From positions 21,289,001-21,353,000 of the forward strand of contig NC_135362.1 of the NCBI RefSeq assembly GCF_051622035.1: a stretch of 64,000 nucleotides of DNA, written 5' to 3'. Origin of the DNA: Arctopsyche grandis. Its lineage: Eukaryota > Arthropoda > Insecta > Trichoptera > Hydropsychidae. Below the pieces are notes generated by a model. That model searched no databases. It had not been told where the DNA came from and was given only the letters and a program-made list of their open reading frames with translations. Made by a program: the position numbers and the translations under genes. Shown piece by piece: positions 24,001-36,793 of the stretch (positions within the stretch are counted from its first letter, which is position 1; each line of letters starts with the position of its first letter).

Positions 24001-27000
24001 ATAGTTGAAATCTGCATAGAAACAACATAAACATACTAAAATAACACAAAATTGTTACATTATATTACATAATGGCGCTTGGCTATACTTTATGATTTTC
24101 AAACGGCAGAAACAGCTTTAAGAAATGTGTTACGCAATTAAAAAGGACATAATTAGTATATTGGACGCTTTCTGTGAAATCAGTGCTTTTCAACCTTCTT
24201 TACCCCACAGTATACTAGTCAAGGTACTAAAATTTTCTAGGCACTCTATTAATATTTTAATTTTAAGATTCATTTCATTTTTTTACCCTCTTCTATGTTC
24301 TCATTGTACACTTAAACACCCTTAGCAATACACAAATCGAAATTCACTGTATATGGCAATATAACATTTTGGGAACAATTTAAACGTCCATTTTATAAAA
24401 TAAATGTGCATTTAAAAAAAATTTTGTGCATTTCTAAATGACGGATACAGATTTCATTAGAAACTTTGCTTGATCATTGAAAAAAATATTTGCTACTTAA
24501 AAAGCGGATGTTTAGTATTTAAATGCGACCAACGCTTCTCTCTACTGGATTCCTTCTTTTTTATTACTCTTCAGCTTGCGACCTTCGACACCTACGACCT
24601 GACATCATCATTCATATTCATACGTAAACACTTAACACTTTTTGTATCTATTCTAATCCCAAAATCTATTTTTTCGAATGATCGTATCATATTTTTACTA
24701 ACCTCTTCTTAGTTAATGGTCACTTTATAATGCCAAAATATTTTATTCGATGCACAATACAAGATAGTTCAATGCACCGAAAATAATGCAAATTTCTAAT
24801 GCACAAACATTTTTTTTAACATACAAAGTATTTTTCTCAATGTACAGTTAAATCCTATAATAATATTTTCATCTTCGATTTTAATTTTAAAAGATTCATT
24901 TAATTTTTTCAACCCTCTTCTATGTTCTTATTGTACACCTAAACATCCTTAGCAATACACAAATCAGAATCACTGTGTCTATCTGGCAATATAACCAAGC
25001 ATTTAATTGAGCAACTTGAACCACCGATTCAACTAAAGGTCAATTCAACACAGCATAGATCACATTGTGTTCGTTTTTTATTTTGATGTCGAAATTTATG
25101 TATGTAGACGGCTCACCTAGTGATTTTGAACTTACAATACTGGCTTAAACTGTTACGTACACTTAAATAAAATTTGAAAAAAAAAAGCACACGAAATTAT
25201 ATTTTTTATACAGTTTTGTAATCATAAAAATTAGTGATCAATTGCCTATCTCGCAACAATTATACACACATTTTTTTAATATACAGTTCATAGCACAAGT
25301 TTAATTATTCATATTACAGGCATTGGTAGTACTGATCTAATTTTTTAAAGTTTTTATTGAAATTTAATGAAAGGTTACATAACTTTCTACAAAAAAAAAC
25401 CAACTGACCAAAATTCAATACATATATTTCTTGCGATATTATTCAATTTTACTTTCACTTAGGAGTTTTTCTTCTATTCGCGCCTAGCAAGGTGGGATAC
25501 CTAGGGAAGGAGAGTAGACGTTAATTCAAACGTAACAGTTTGAATCAGTCAATATTTGAATTGCGATTAGTGCAGGTGTATAATGCAACTCGGGTGCTAA
25601 GCACAATAAGTAAATAATTATTAAATAAAATTGAGAAAATCACTACTAGTGAACACATTTAATAAGGGTAAGTCCCAGTCGATTTGGCCATTATATATTA
25701 TATTAAAATTATGAAACTGTAATTGAAAATTATCTATTTTAGATATGCATGAAAGAAGTTCTGAAAAGAGAATTATTGTACTCTATCAAAGATGGTTTTT
25801 CAATTTTTAGCTTGTCTTTTAGCATTTTTGCCTGGTAAATATTATATTATATTTTAAAATATTATTACATACATATATAAAATTAAACATTGAAGAACAA
25901 TACATGTACAAAATATTTATATTATAATAAATTTTCGATAGAAATACAGCTGTATTAAATTAAATACATGTATGCACATATGTAGCTGAAATTGTATTTT
26001 TTTTTTTAAATTTATACAATTAAAAATGAATATAATTGTGATATTTCAATGACGAATTAATTTATTTAAATCAAACAATTTTACAATTACGTACATAAGT
26101 GAAGAATTATTTAATACCAAAAAAATATACACAGATATGCCAGCAACAATTGAAACAGGATAGTACTCAAGTTTCTTAAATTATACATAGATAAATAATC
26201 TAGAAGAATACCTGTGAATAGGCATTCTGATTTCTCGATGATTTTCATTCCTCTAGAAATGACAATTCTCGATTTCACTTCTCAATTTTCTCGAGAAGTT
26301 TTGATGAATGAAAAAAATGTATGTACATATGTAACAGTATTACATTATATGAAATATTGCAGATAGCTTTAAATATGTTGGACTGTTGACAGACAACTCG
26401 CCATATTAAATTCTGATTGGAATTAGTTATTACGATAGTGAAATATTAAGCGGCAACTCACCACAATTACATTCTAATTTTTAATAGTTGAAGAAACTCG
26501 CAAATGTACATACATAGATATGCTAATACGTAATAAATATTATTAATGAAGCTTATGAGAGCTGAATGATCGTTAAAGATGTGAGATGATTCGTTATTGA
26601 GTTCCAAACGTCAAATTACGAATATTTAATAAGACAATATTTAATGCTAAAGCAGCAATAGCTGCCGCTGCTTTACATGAACAATATGAAAAAAAAAAAT
26701 CTTTTTGGATTATTAATAAAAAAAAAATCTTTTAAAAACGAAATTAGCCCCAAATAATCAGAGTGGTTCTTTTATTACCTAAGCAAAGATGCGAGCGCTA
26801 GATAATTGTAACCAAATTTTGCAATCAAATACTACAATCCCCTTTAAAACCTACCAAGAAGTATGAATATTTTCAAACATTAGGCACAAACCTGCCATTT
26901 CTTATGCAACGGCATAAAAAAAGGCTGTGATTGCGAAACTTTTAAAAATACTAGTACAAATTTAATCTTTAATAATAAAAAAATGCACTATAAAAATTCT

Positions 27001-30000
27001 CGAGAAATCTAGAAATGACATTTCTCGATTTGGCATTTTTCTCGAGAAATTCTTGAGAAGAAACACTACCTGTGATATTTTCACACTTCAATTATTCTTT
27101 AATCGAGCCTAAAATACATAGTATTTTAGTATATCGATTTTATTACTATGCAACGAGTATATTTTCAAAATATTGTTTTAAAAGTCATACAATCAACACT
27201 GAAATAAAGAATATATGTATATTGTTCTGCATAGAAATTTTATTAAGTTTCATTTTTACATATTAAATTTTCAGGTCCACCTTATGTGAATATCGAAAAT
27301 TCATACTTTCAATTATATCCAGTGGATCCGTTAAAATGTCCCAATGTAGATTTAGGGAAATACATAACGTTCGAGTTATACACAAGGTAATTTGCATTTA
27401 TTATATATATGTATGTTGTCGTTTCTCAGAGACGATTCACACGGTTTACGCATTATCAATAATTATAACTGCATTCAAATGCATTATAATTATAAAGAAA
27501 GTTTGTTGCAAGCAATTGTATGACAACATTTTCACACGCATTTTTACTTTCATCTCATAAGAAGTTTCATAATGAGATTAATTTACATAATCAACAATAT
27601 ATTATTATGCATATGAATAAAAAATTCGATCTTTCAAAAAAAAAAAAAACACATCTAAAGTGAAATTATCTTTATCGCTATCCAGGTATAATCCGCTAGT
27701 GTCACAAGAATTAAAAATAGGAGATGACAAATTATTATCAAATTCATATATCGACTTCTCATTACCCACCATGATATACTTGCATGCGTTCTTCGAAGAC
27801 TCTAATACAGTTAGTGCAACACTGCTTAGACAAGGTTAGAAAACGGAATATGGTCATGGTATTAATGAAACTGTCATACATTCATAACAAAACTTTAATA
27901 TTTTTAGCGTATATGATACGCGGTGACCATAATATGATAATGGTGTCGTCCAGACAATTGTATGCAGGTCCGTGGTATATCACAGCTAAGAGAAACACTC
28001 GTTTGGTGGGTACTTATGCAGGACAGTTGATTAATTATTTATATAGCAGGTGGGGTATTACAAATCGTATTATTCAAATTATTAATAAATTCGGTGTTTA
28101 AAAATATCGGTTGTTCATTTAAGGGGTTTACAACCCGGAATGCTTCATCTGGTGGGACATAGCTTAGGAGCACAAGCAGCCGGAGTTGCAGGGAATACAG
28201 CGAAACCCCGTCCAGCTCGAATAACAGGACTAGATCCGGCATTGCCACTATTTCAAACACTGCCATTAACTCTTAGATTAGATAGATCAGATGCTGACTT
28301 CGTAGACATAATTCATACAGATTCCGGTGGATTTGGTAATAAAATATATAAACATGTATTAAATTTTGGAATTTAGAGAACTTAATTATTGATTGGGATG
28401 TTGTATATTTTTTATTATTTAGGAATAAGTGCTCCAATGGGTCATGCAGATTTTTACTTAAACGGTGGAAGGAGTCCACAACCAGGGTGTGAATTAGAAG
28501 TTGTTTTGCCCCGAAGAATGATTTTAGAAAAATGTATGTGAACAATAAAATAAATGTATAGTGTAGATAAAGCAATTCCATTTAATGTGTTTATGATTTT
28601 ATTTTAGTTTTCTGCAGTCATTGGAGGTCATTCCAAGTATACGCTGAATCAGTTTTGAAACCTTCGAATTTCCCGAGTGTTATCTGTAACTCTTTGCCGA
28701 ATTCTTGTAAGAACCCAAGATACGATTTGTTACAACCTGGCAATACAACTTACATGGGTTTTGGAGTTTCGCCACAGTAATTACTATTTATTTATTTCAG
28801 AATAATATATATCAATAATATGTATATAGTAATAAATAATTTCAATACTATTTTCAGAACCCGGGGAAGATTCTTTGCTAGAGCTTCACCAACATCACCG
28901 TATGGTACATATTAAAATAATAAATACGTAACTAGTTGTATTTGTAGAATATTAATGATTTCACTGAAATATGTGGCATCTGTGAGAATTAATTTTATAT
29001 TTGATATTCAAAATGTCATTAATTGAATCATCGAATCCGTTTTGTCTTAGAATTATAGTTTAGCATGAATTATAATTTAAAGACATGCATGAATATGTAA
29101 ATGTGAAATTGGTATATACAAACAAAAGGTAAAACTTTGATACAGCAGACTAACTGGTAGAAGGGGAGTACTTATCACATTAAATTCATGTGTAGTTTTA
29201 CATCAATATTAAACAATTTTTTTGAGTAAAGCAACATATGTACATATAACGCATAGGTTTATATGTAGAACTGTAGCAAGGGTAGTTTGCGCCTAGAGGC
29301 AAACGTGCTACTACCCCCCCCCCTTATTATATATTTTTTCAAAATTTTCGAATACGTTCATTTAGTAAAACGTCAAAATTAGCATTTAATACAAACAATT
29401 AAATTCAATTAAAATGTTCATAAATAGCTAGGGCGAATGGTGCCTTTCCTTGTAGCACTCGTCCGCCCCTCTCCACACTATGACTCTGACTATATTAACA
29501 AAGTCAGGTGCTCAATATCAGGAGCACATGTCAGACGCTCCACACCCCCCACGTCTCCTTGACACAATCAGTCATCACGTCACATCCCTATGCAAAATGT
29601 ATGCTCCTGGTATTCTAAAATTAGTTTTTTTTTAATCTCCATACTTGTCCACGCGTCTGCCACAAACATACATACATCATATATATGTATATAATATCGC
29701 TATTCCGTTTGTGTCTGTCTGTCTGTCTACCTGAGATAACGCTCGCCATACTATAATAGTCGTTTCGATTCACCACTGCCAAAACGTATATATGTACGAA
29801 TACAATATCAAAAGAAAACAACTTCTATATATACTGATCGCTACTAATGTTTCCGCTTGGCAAAGAATTTACCGCCATCTATTGAAAATGTATTTAATTA
29901 ATTTTTCTATCAGTGTTTTATATTGTTTATATTTAGGTAGGTATATAATATTAAATTAAATAGTTTAAAAGGTATTTGAAAAAAATTCGACCGCGTGGGG

Positions 30001-33000
30001 ATCGAACACATGACCGACGACACATTTCTTTTGATTTTTTTTTATTTAATAACTTAATATGCCAACACCCATGTGATGATATGTCATTGGGTACAACACT
30101 AGTATATTATAGTTCTGTTTGTTAAATCTATGTTTTACAGTTTGTATATATCGATTAAGAAAAAAAACCAAAGACCTGACAAACTTATTACATTGTACGT
30201 ATATTTTTTTTATTTATTTTCTTTTTAATTTCGATAAAGAAGCAAATAAAATTTCATTATTATAATGAAATTGTAATGAATCAAATTAAAAACCAATGAA
30301 TTTAATAAATTCTTGAGAAACAATTTTTTTTTTATTAAAGAATGTTGAATATTTATTACTTACCGATATAGATGGTGAGGATGAAGAAGTGATCCCAGAA
30401 CAATACTTTCTAGATATATAGGCCTTAAAAAAATTGATAACAAAGCACCTTGGAGTCCTAGCACGTTCCATCGACAAACCTTATCAGAGCAGGACATTGT
30501 CAATAATCTTTCTCCCTAAAATTATGAATAAAAATTATTCATACATTTTAAAAGAAATCCAACATTAACCACATCACACAAACAAATACCCACTTGCAAT
30601 ACACCGTCCCAGGTTTGGATTCCATCACTACTTTTCACAGGAATAGTGCCTTCACCAGATTCAATCTTTGTACGCAACTGACCCCTTGCTTGCCTTTACA
30701 TAAAATAATACAATTTTACAATTAATAAATACATAGGAGTATAAGAAAAAAAAAGGTGAATATGAAACTAATTAATCAAGTATATATTACAAGTGATCAA
30801 CAATACAATCTGTGAATAACAAAAAAACGTATTGAGATATCAAACGAACATAAAAGTAAAAGAGCAAGTGAGAAAAAGATCGTATAACTGTAAATATGTG
30901 AATTTGAAATAGTCTAGTCAAAATTAGATACAAATCAAATGAAAAAATATAACGATGATAATAGCGTTCTAATGTGAATTATTGCCTGTTTGGATGCCTG
31001 TCTGGCGGGCGACATGTTTCTTCATGGGGGGAAAAGATACGAGCATCTCCACACGGCGCTGTACTGATATAAAGGTGAAACCTGTATGAACCTCGCACCT
31101 GGTAACCACCATCTGGCGCAGGTTCCAGAGGATTACTCCTTTGTCCACGACCATCTAAATACAATATTCTATATAAGTCGAGCAAAGAACCAAGTATAGT
31201 AAAACGACGAACCAATTATCATAAACTCTTGACAAATTTACTGTCAATGTTAATAATATAAACAGTGTAGTATGTGAATTTATAACAAAAAATTTAAATT
31301 AAATTTATACTGTGTTGAAAAGCTGCTAAAGCCATATTTTTCACGAAAAATTAAATAATAAAGTAATAAGTTGTTAGCAACAGCGTGTTTTTGACATAGA
31401 ACAGGTCCATTTATTTTCAAATGGAAATAAATCTGAATACTACATATACATAGTACATAAAAACAATAAATCAAAAAGAGAAGACAGCGTGGTAATAAAA
31501 AGAGGGCATTTGGACTAATTTTAGAATTAGTGATATTACTTGCAGCACAACCTTTAAATCTGTCATTGGTTTAAAATTACTTAGCAAATAGCTTATATTA
31601 AAACACTATTGTGATAATCCATGCAGGTTTCTAAGATGATTATTAGAAAACATAAACTGACGAAAATGAAAGTGTGATATTATTCCCATGAAAAACTATT
31701 TATATCTTCAGTTTATTGAATTGTACTTGAACGCGAAAAATTTATACATTATCAGATTATTCGGTAAGCAAACCAAGTTCTGTTTACTCTTGATGATTAA
31801 ATAAACAAAAAGTTTAGCACACACATAAAATATATATGGAAATGTTTACAATTGTGCAATATACGTACACAGTGGCCATTAATTATGCTTGGAAGTAAAA
31901 TAACAACTTTAACATCAATGTTTGTTGAATAGATAAATTATAAAATAATACTGACAAAATTGATCAACTTGCATTTTTTCAAATAGACAAGTTACAAATT
32001 TATAATTTAAATTTTTTTACTAAGCAGGATACAAATAAAAAATTTATTCTCGATTGTTGATTCTTATGCTGACCTCAAAGAAATTGTGGACTTTTAATTG
32101 CTAATTAGATTGAATAAAGTACCAGATATCAAAGCAAAAATATGTATCTGCTTATAGCACTGTGTACATACACAATTACACAAATAAGGCGCGCATGTAA
32201 CGTTGTGACAAGTCTTTACAGATCAAAAAAGATTTAAAATTCAAAAAAATTACACGGACATATTTGAAAATATGTGCACGACATATCAAAACCAAACGAA
32301 TTCTTTTTTTAAATGTAAATAACGATAACAGCGTTTACAGGAGCGCCTCAACAATGGTTCACACAATGTATATATATGTATATATACATATATGACATAC
32401 ATGTATATATATACATATATACAGACCACTGTGTATGCTATGTCGTTGACTGCTAGCTGCAAAACCATGGTTTTCTAAGTCCACTTGCTAAAAAAGAAAA
32501 TAATGTTTCTATTTATAAAAATATGAGGATTCAGAATCATTTATACAACATAATGTTTGCGCATTTGAAATGTATTGAATTGAAATTAATCAATAATTCT
32601 CAAAATAAAATAAAAAAATAAACAAAAAGAAATATAAATTAAAATACAATCATTCAAGTCCTATGTTTACCGGATGATTCTGCTATATCCTTTAAACAAT
32701 CATAAAGAAACTCTTGGAAACAGCGTCGGGCCACGACCTCTGCATGACAATCGTTGACCGCCAGTCCACATGTTGATAAGCGTTCACCTGATACACATTT
32801 TGTGCCGCTGCTTACAGCAATCACCTTTAATGATAACACGACCAATAATTGGTTATTTCTGTCGACTATACACATTTCGTATCAATCAATGCAAACGAAA
32901 CAAATATATTAAACTCTTTAACTGTCGCATTTCTGTATATGTTCAATATAAAGTATCAAAATATTTAAATTAAAAATTACAATAGCACGGACATACATAT

Positions 33001-36000
33001 CTACATATATGTATCATATGAAACGTGGCTAAAAATTACAAATCTAAATAAAAAAAAATAGTCATACTTCCATATGTTCATAATTTGTTCCAGATGTCAT
33101 TACAATACCGGCTAAAACTTTTCGTCTAATATGTACAGGATCGGCTTGCAACAATTCATTGAATTTTTCAATGACGATCCTGAAAAAACATTTTAAATGT
33201 AAATGTCTTCTATGCATGTACAAACTTTTGTATGTTTCGAATGTTATTTTAATTACCTGGCGATTCTGTCGGCGAGAGTTTGATGTAAATTTGAAGAAAT
33301 TTGAGCTGGCGGCGGTGGTGTCGGCAAAGGCAGTAAACTAGGAAGGGTTGGTTGCTCGAGAGAAGATATTTCTTGTGGGGCAGGTTTATTAACAGGTAAA
33401 CTAATGCCAAGTGCAGCTAGTGCAGACTTGGAAGCCCCCAATTTGGCACTTTTCTTACTTGATCCTATACATTATAATGAAAATGATGAAATATTGAATA
33501 AATTGATGACAAAAAAAAAAAATTAAAATAGAGATCGGTTTATTTACCGAATCCTTCGAAATTTTGATCTTCAATGCAACATACTACTTTAAAACGCAAA
33601 TTGCAATTCTCCGTGTCTACAGATTCGCAAGTAAATACTACATTAGGAAATTTTTCATACACGAGATTGATAGGACTTTTATTCACGATGGGCACTCCAC
33701 TTGTAGTTTCAGGCGATTGTACAGGTTTAATAATAGCTAAATTTTTAATACTTATATCAGACACACCTGCAAGTAGAGTAAAAAAAACAAGTAAATAGAA
33801 TTGAATTTTGATAGATAAATTAAAAATAGTCGAAAAAAATCGTACAATTGTTTTTATTGTTATCTATTGGAGATAAATTGACATGTTCATCACTAGTGAA
33901 ATCATGAGAAATGTTTTCGTGGAATATGTCGGGTTGTAACAACACAGCTAGAGCTTTTGTAGCTGCTGCCGCTCGAGCTAGCCTTTTACTAGCACCGGAT
34001 CCAACATATTGTCGACCGTCGACCTGACAAAACGACAGATGCTTTGAAATAACCACATAAATGTACAAGTTGCTTTGTTTTATTTTTATATTTTGTGTTA
34101 ATACCGTCACGGATATAGTAAAACATGTGGAGTGAGATGGTCCAACTTGAGAAATAACACAGTACTGTAAAGGTTGTCGCAGTTTATTTAAAAGCGCAAC
34201 AGGGCTACGTTGCAAATTTTTCTTAATCATATCTAATGAAATATTACTATCGGTGAGCGCTTTCTTTGTAAGTACATCTGAAAGAAGGAAGCGCCATTAT
34301 GTATTATTATACATATATAAAATGGAAATTTTGAATACACCAAACATAAAACAGTAGTAAATTGTTGTCATGGCTAATTGTTACTAAGATTCATTCATTG
34401 CGCAAATCGTATGTGTCTAAATATTATCTGCAAGAGTAAATCTATATGCAATTTCAATATTATACTATGGGGATATATCATAAGTAATTTTTAATGGTAT
34501 AATACATAGTTTAAAGCCCTGCGCTTCAAACGATTGTAAACCAAGCGGGAGCATGCTCATTTCATACTTTTGTCTCGGCTTTTGCCATTTTAAACTTGCC
34601 AGAAAGATCTAACTCAATGTTAAGAATTGCCAATCATCAATTTACATCGAAATGTCATCTGCGCTACCTCATGAATATCTCGTCTTTCGTACATGCTGAA
34701 ATTCAGACAGTTAAAATGCAATCGAAAGAGCATGCAGGCTGTTGGTTTGCAATCATTTGCAGCAAACCCAGTTTAAAGAGATGCATCATCTCCTTATACT
34801 ATATGAAGTTCAGGATATATGACATTTTTATAATGATAAAACCGCTTTTTAGTATGCGATCAAATACCCCACAGGATAACAACACCATACATTAACTCTA
34901 TTTTTATTATTAGCTTGCCCATTTATCCGCTGATATTTTACTTGAAAACCGTCATTCCACGTTTCACAAAAAATATTCAAATTTAGAAGTTCAGATAACA
35001 AAGCATCATCAATTTCAACATGGGTAAATTTAATTTTTTTATTTTGTTATTTCAAAGAGGACATTGACTTAAATAAGTAAAAAGTATGAAATAGCATAGT
35101 TTTTTTAGCCGTATATATGGGGGGCAGGGCCTCCGAGAGGAATCCCGGGCCCTGGAAAAATAATTCCGGACCCTATGTCAAATTAAAAAACTAGATATTA
35201 TATATATTTTTTTACGGTCTCCGTCACGGGCCCGAATGTGAAAAGCCAAAAACGCAAATATCGAAAAATCTTCAACCTTCGAAAAAGGAACAAGAGGAAC
35301 AAGCTTTTCCTCCCGTATTAATATGCGCGCGCAGAATACGGGAGGAAAAGCCTGTTCCTCTTGTTCCTGTTGTATCCTGCTCGCGCAAATTAAGTGAGTA
35401 TGTACTGTTTACCATGCGCCCTTTTTTTTTTGATCTTTCGACTTAAGATCTTTCGATTTTCGATCTTTGCCTTCCGATATTTGCGTTTTCGGTAATTTCA
35501 CATTCCGGCCCGTGAGGTAGACCCATTTTTAATATGCGAAAAATCTATCAGAACAATTAGAAAAATATCAATATGTTTGTTTTTATTTTTTTGAATAATT
35601 GAATAAGAAAGTACGATATAATAGGTACGATTTCAAATGCATGGATCAAAAAATAATAAGCATTTAGAATTAAATAAATATATATATTTTTATGTAGAAT
35701 AAAATATCAATATCAGCTAGTCAAACATCCCGATACGGGCCCCTCGAGTAGTCCGGGCCATGGAACTTTACCTCAGCTTCCCCCCCCCCCCTCTCGTCGG
35801 CCCTATATGTGGGTGATGACTAGACTGCGGATAGAGAGAGTGCTTTTTCAAGGAATCGGGGAGGTTTGGCTCTATTTACAAAGATAGTGTGCAAAAAAAA
35901 GGTTCGACGAACCTTTAACAAAGCATTTACAACAATTGAACAATGAATGGCGCGCTTTGAGTCCGCTCACTAGTGATGACCTTCTGATATTATTGTATAT

Positions 36001-36135
36001 GTATATAGTCTTATACTCTAGAACAAAACTGAATAAACATAGCTACTTACATGGATCATCCTGATCATTGGGATAGGGACGTTTTAGAGACGATCTATTG
36101 GGTGTTTCGGTGGCCGTTTTGTTATTGTTATTCAT
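18032..36135 (-). CDS. Adar: ADAR, adenosine deaminase acting on double-stranded RNA, complete, 13 coding exons
   Basis: Converts adenosine to inosine in double-stranded RNA, in the nucleus. Minus-strand exons: 36135-36051, 34277-34105, 34023-33846, 33766-33548, 33464-33257, 33179-33068, 32824-32671, 31154-30986, 30693-30594, 30515-30364, 18709-18559, 18479-18240, 18160-18032; 689 residues, close to the single insect Adar. Two dsRNA-binding domains: about residues 52-117 (ends [20 protein letters not shown]) and 168-236 ([20 protein letters not shown]). The deaminase fills the rest: NDCHAE gives zinc ligand H352 and catalytic E354; PCGDARIF gives C411; MSCSDK gives C475. Spacings (59 and 64) match human ADAR2. 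[10 protein letters not shown] and GLPPPF are also kept. Exon 8 ends in a GC donor (AACAG|GCAATA). The 11.65-kb intron before exon 11 holds a lipase gene on the other strand. The acceptor of exon 8 is the least certain junction. Confidence 0.95.
19966..20530. repeat. GC-rich minisatellite in ADAR intron
   Basis: About 565 bp made of degenerate units around 16-22 bp long of the type ATGGGGCGCAGCCTT, later changing to GGGGCGAAGCCCTAAAAGGC with ATCATGGGGGCG. GC is far above the surrounding DNA. Frames across it are open only because stops are rare in such sequence; the predicted peptides are simple repeats. It is bordered by GATTC-poly(T)-GATCCATAGG on the left and a poly(A) run at about 20586 on the right. 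Confidence 0.8.
20531..20640. repeat. Dispersed repeat segment, partner of 29600-29670
   Basis: GTGGCAGAGCGTCGACCAGTATGGAGATT, an A run, then CTTAGAACACCAGGAGTATG appears here and, in reverse complement with small changes, at about 29600-29670 in the same intron. This is a shared mobile-element fragment of unknown class. Confidence 0.5.
21100..21205 (+). repeat. Dispersed repeat segment, partner of 42105-42215
   Basis: TTCCGATCGTTTTCA, then TTTGCCATTTTGCTC and GTCATCAATATATG, recur in reverse complement around 42115-42205. The two are about 80% alike by eye. Element class unknown. Confidence 0.5.
22479..22592. repeat. Three 44-bp tandem units carrying a perfect palindrome
   Basis: ACGTAGTACTACGT (a 14-bp perfect palindrome) starts at 22481 and 22569, with ACGTAATACTACGT at 22525. 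The spacing is exactly 44 bp, and each is followed by (AT/GA)CCCGC. The bases between are diverged while the palindrome is kept. Confidence 0.75.
23465..23705. mobile_element. Palindromic MITE, copy 1
   Basis: Shares CACTGAATAGT, GCTCAA.AACTTA, GGATAACATACAAATACCCC and TTGCGTTAGTTCT blocks, in order, with about 38160-38395. The two halves are imperfect inverted repeats (AATTCCA/TGGAATT and GCTCAA/TTGAGC). Exact ends not fixed. Confidence 0.55.
24250..24366. repeat. Local direct repeat, first copy
   Basis: ACCCTCTTCTATGTTCTCAT and CTTAGCAATACACAAATC recur in the same order at 24885-24995, about 635 bp downstream. Confidence 0.6.
24885..24995. repeat. Local direct repeat, second copy
   Basis: See 24250-24366; same order of shared blocks with scattered changes. 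Confidence 0.6.
25792..28915 (+). CDS. Neutral (pancreatic-type) lipase, complete, eight coding exons, nested in ADAR intron
   Basis: Secreted alpha/beta hydrolase of the animal lipase family, expected to cleave acylglycerols or phospholipids. Plus-strand exons: 25792-25834, 27275-27386, 27686-27834, 27908-28049, 28124-28335, 28423-28533, 28608-28776, 28858-28915; 331 residues. It starts with a signal peptide ([15 protein letters not shown]). The nucleophile elbow GHSLGAQ places Ser162; GLDPALPLF gives Asp186; [13 protein letters not shown] gives His261. All three triad residues are present, in family order and spacing. FVDIIHTD and [10 protein letters not shown] are also family blocks, and paired cysteines are kept. 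Intron 1 is 1.4 kb; the others are short. AATAAA directly follows the stop (28919-28924). The gene lies wholly inside the ADAR intron on the opposite strand. The protein looks intact and active. Substrate class cannot be told from this sequence. Confidence 0.93.
28916..30363. other. ADAR intron, right part: no gene, repeat fragments
   Basis: Contains a C-run-bearing segment near 29310-29330, the inverted partner (29600-29670) of the repeat at 20531-20640, and a SINE-like stretch (about 29870-30110). No exon-like frame was found. Confidence 0.4.
29870..30110 (-). mobile_element. Possible tRNA-derived SINE fragment
   Basis: On the minus strand GTGTTCGATCCCCACGCGG resembles a tRNA B box with its 3' arm. 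It is followed by an AT-rich tail with TACCTACCT and TAGATGGCGGTA. A clear A box was not found. A similar tail (TACCTACCTA, ACCGCCATCTA) occurs near 41650-41740. Confidence 0.3.
35105..35810. mobile_element. Outer hAT-like element interrupted by a palindromic MITE
   Basis: The left border GGGCCTCCGAGAGG...CCCGGGCCC and the right border, reversed (GGGCCGACGAGAGG...GGCCCGG), form an imperfect inverted repeat around the MITE at 35215-35524. The exact ends and target duplication are unclear. Confidence 0.4.
35215..35524. mobile_element. Mutator-like palindromic MITE, copy in ADAR intron 1
   Basis: Ends CGGTCTCCGTCACGGGCCCG and GGCCCGTGAGGTAGACCC are near-perfect inverted repeats, and the halves mirror each other through most of the length. 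A-T-rich 9-bp flanks agree roughly. Same family as 36889-37113 and 60598-60945, which have exact 9-bp duplications. Confidence 0.7.
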
Positions 36136-36793
36136 TTTGACAAGACGTATTTGGAGCTACGAAACAATTATTGAGCAAAACGTATTATACAAGCGGTATT
36201 ATGCAGTATGAGAAATTATGTAATGAACTGTGAAATAATCATATCGATCGTTTTGGAATAGAGTAAGAAATGCACTTGTGGTTTGTCAAATGATCCCGAG
36301 TGAGATCTTTCACTTAATGTCGCAATCTGCTGACGATTGAGAATTGATTGATGACGAGTATATGTATTTTCATTGACGGGCTTCGTGTGATGAGGGCCGC
36401 TCGCCGAAGTGGAGAGTTGGCGAAGTGGAGAGTTGGAGATCAGCGCCGATGTCAGTTTGGGCGTAGGAGAAGAGTAGGAGATCTTAGTAGGAAATCGTCA
36501 GCCGTCAACCATCAATCCACACGCAACCCCCCACCACATCACCCACCGACCCGCCAATCGCTAATCGCTAATCACTAACGAACCTACCACTCAACAAACC
36601 GGCCATGACTACATTTTCTTTTCTATTCAACAAATGCTAAAGAGAAAAAGTGCGTGAAAAAATTGACCAACATTCCTATAAAACGCCGAATATATATAAT
36701 AATGCTGCTAGGTAGATTTATAGCGGTCGATCACAGGATGACATTATAACTTTCTTGAATTATTATATACGTACATAGCTTGAGTTAGCATAT

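Larger units (their letters stand above)
18710..25791. other. ADAR intron, left part: repeat-rich, no host gene seen
   Basis: AT-rich intron DNA with a GC-rich minisatellite (19966-20530), a dispersed repeat next to it, a three-unit 44-bp palindromic repeat (22479-22592), a MITE (about 23465-23705) and a local 110-bp duplication (24250-24366 and 24885-24995). I saw no exon-like frames beyond those of ADAR itself. Confidence 0.5.
34278..36050. other. ADAR intron 1 with nested MITEs
   Basis: The distal part is occupied by a repeat nest (about 35105-35810). The rest is plain AT-rich intron, with no exon-like frame. Confidence 0.5.

Noticed and set aside
29310-29480. Possible DNA transposon around the C run
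   Set aside because: GTAGCA and TGTAGCA motifs recur, but I could not find a consistent inverted end pair or target duplication.
32862-32875. Upstream acceptor for ADAR exon 7 (adding [14 protein letters not shown])
   Set aside because: Exon 6 ends in phase 0 at GAA|GTATGA, so the phase-0 acceptor ATTAAAG|GTGATT gives the conserved [10 protein letters not shown] directly; the upstream site would break phase.
34596-34895. 99-codon frame in ADAR intron 1
   Set aside because: No homology, poor codon use and no splice signals matching a gene.
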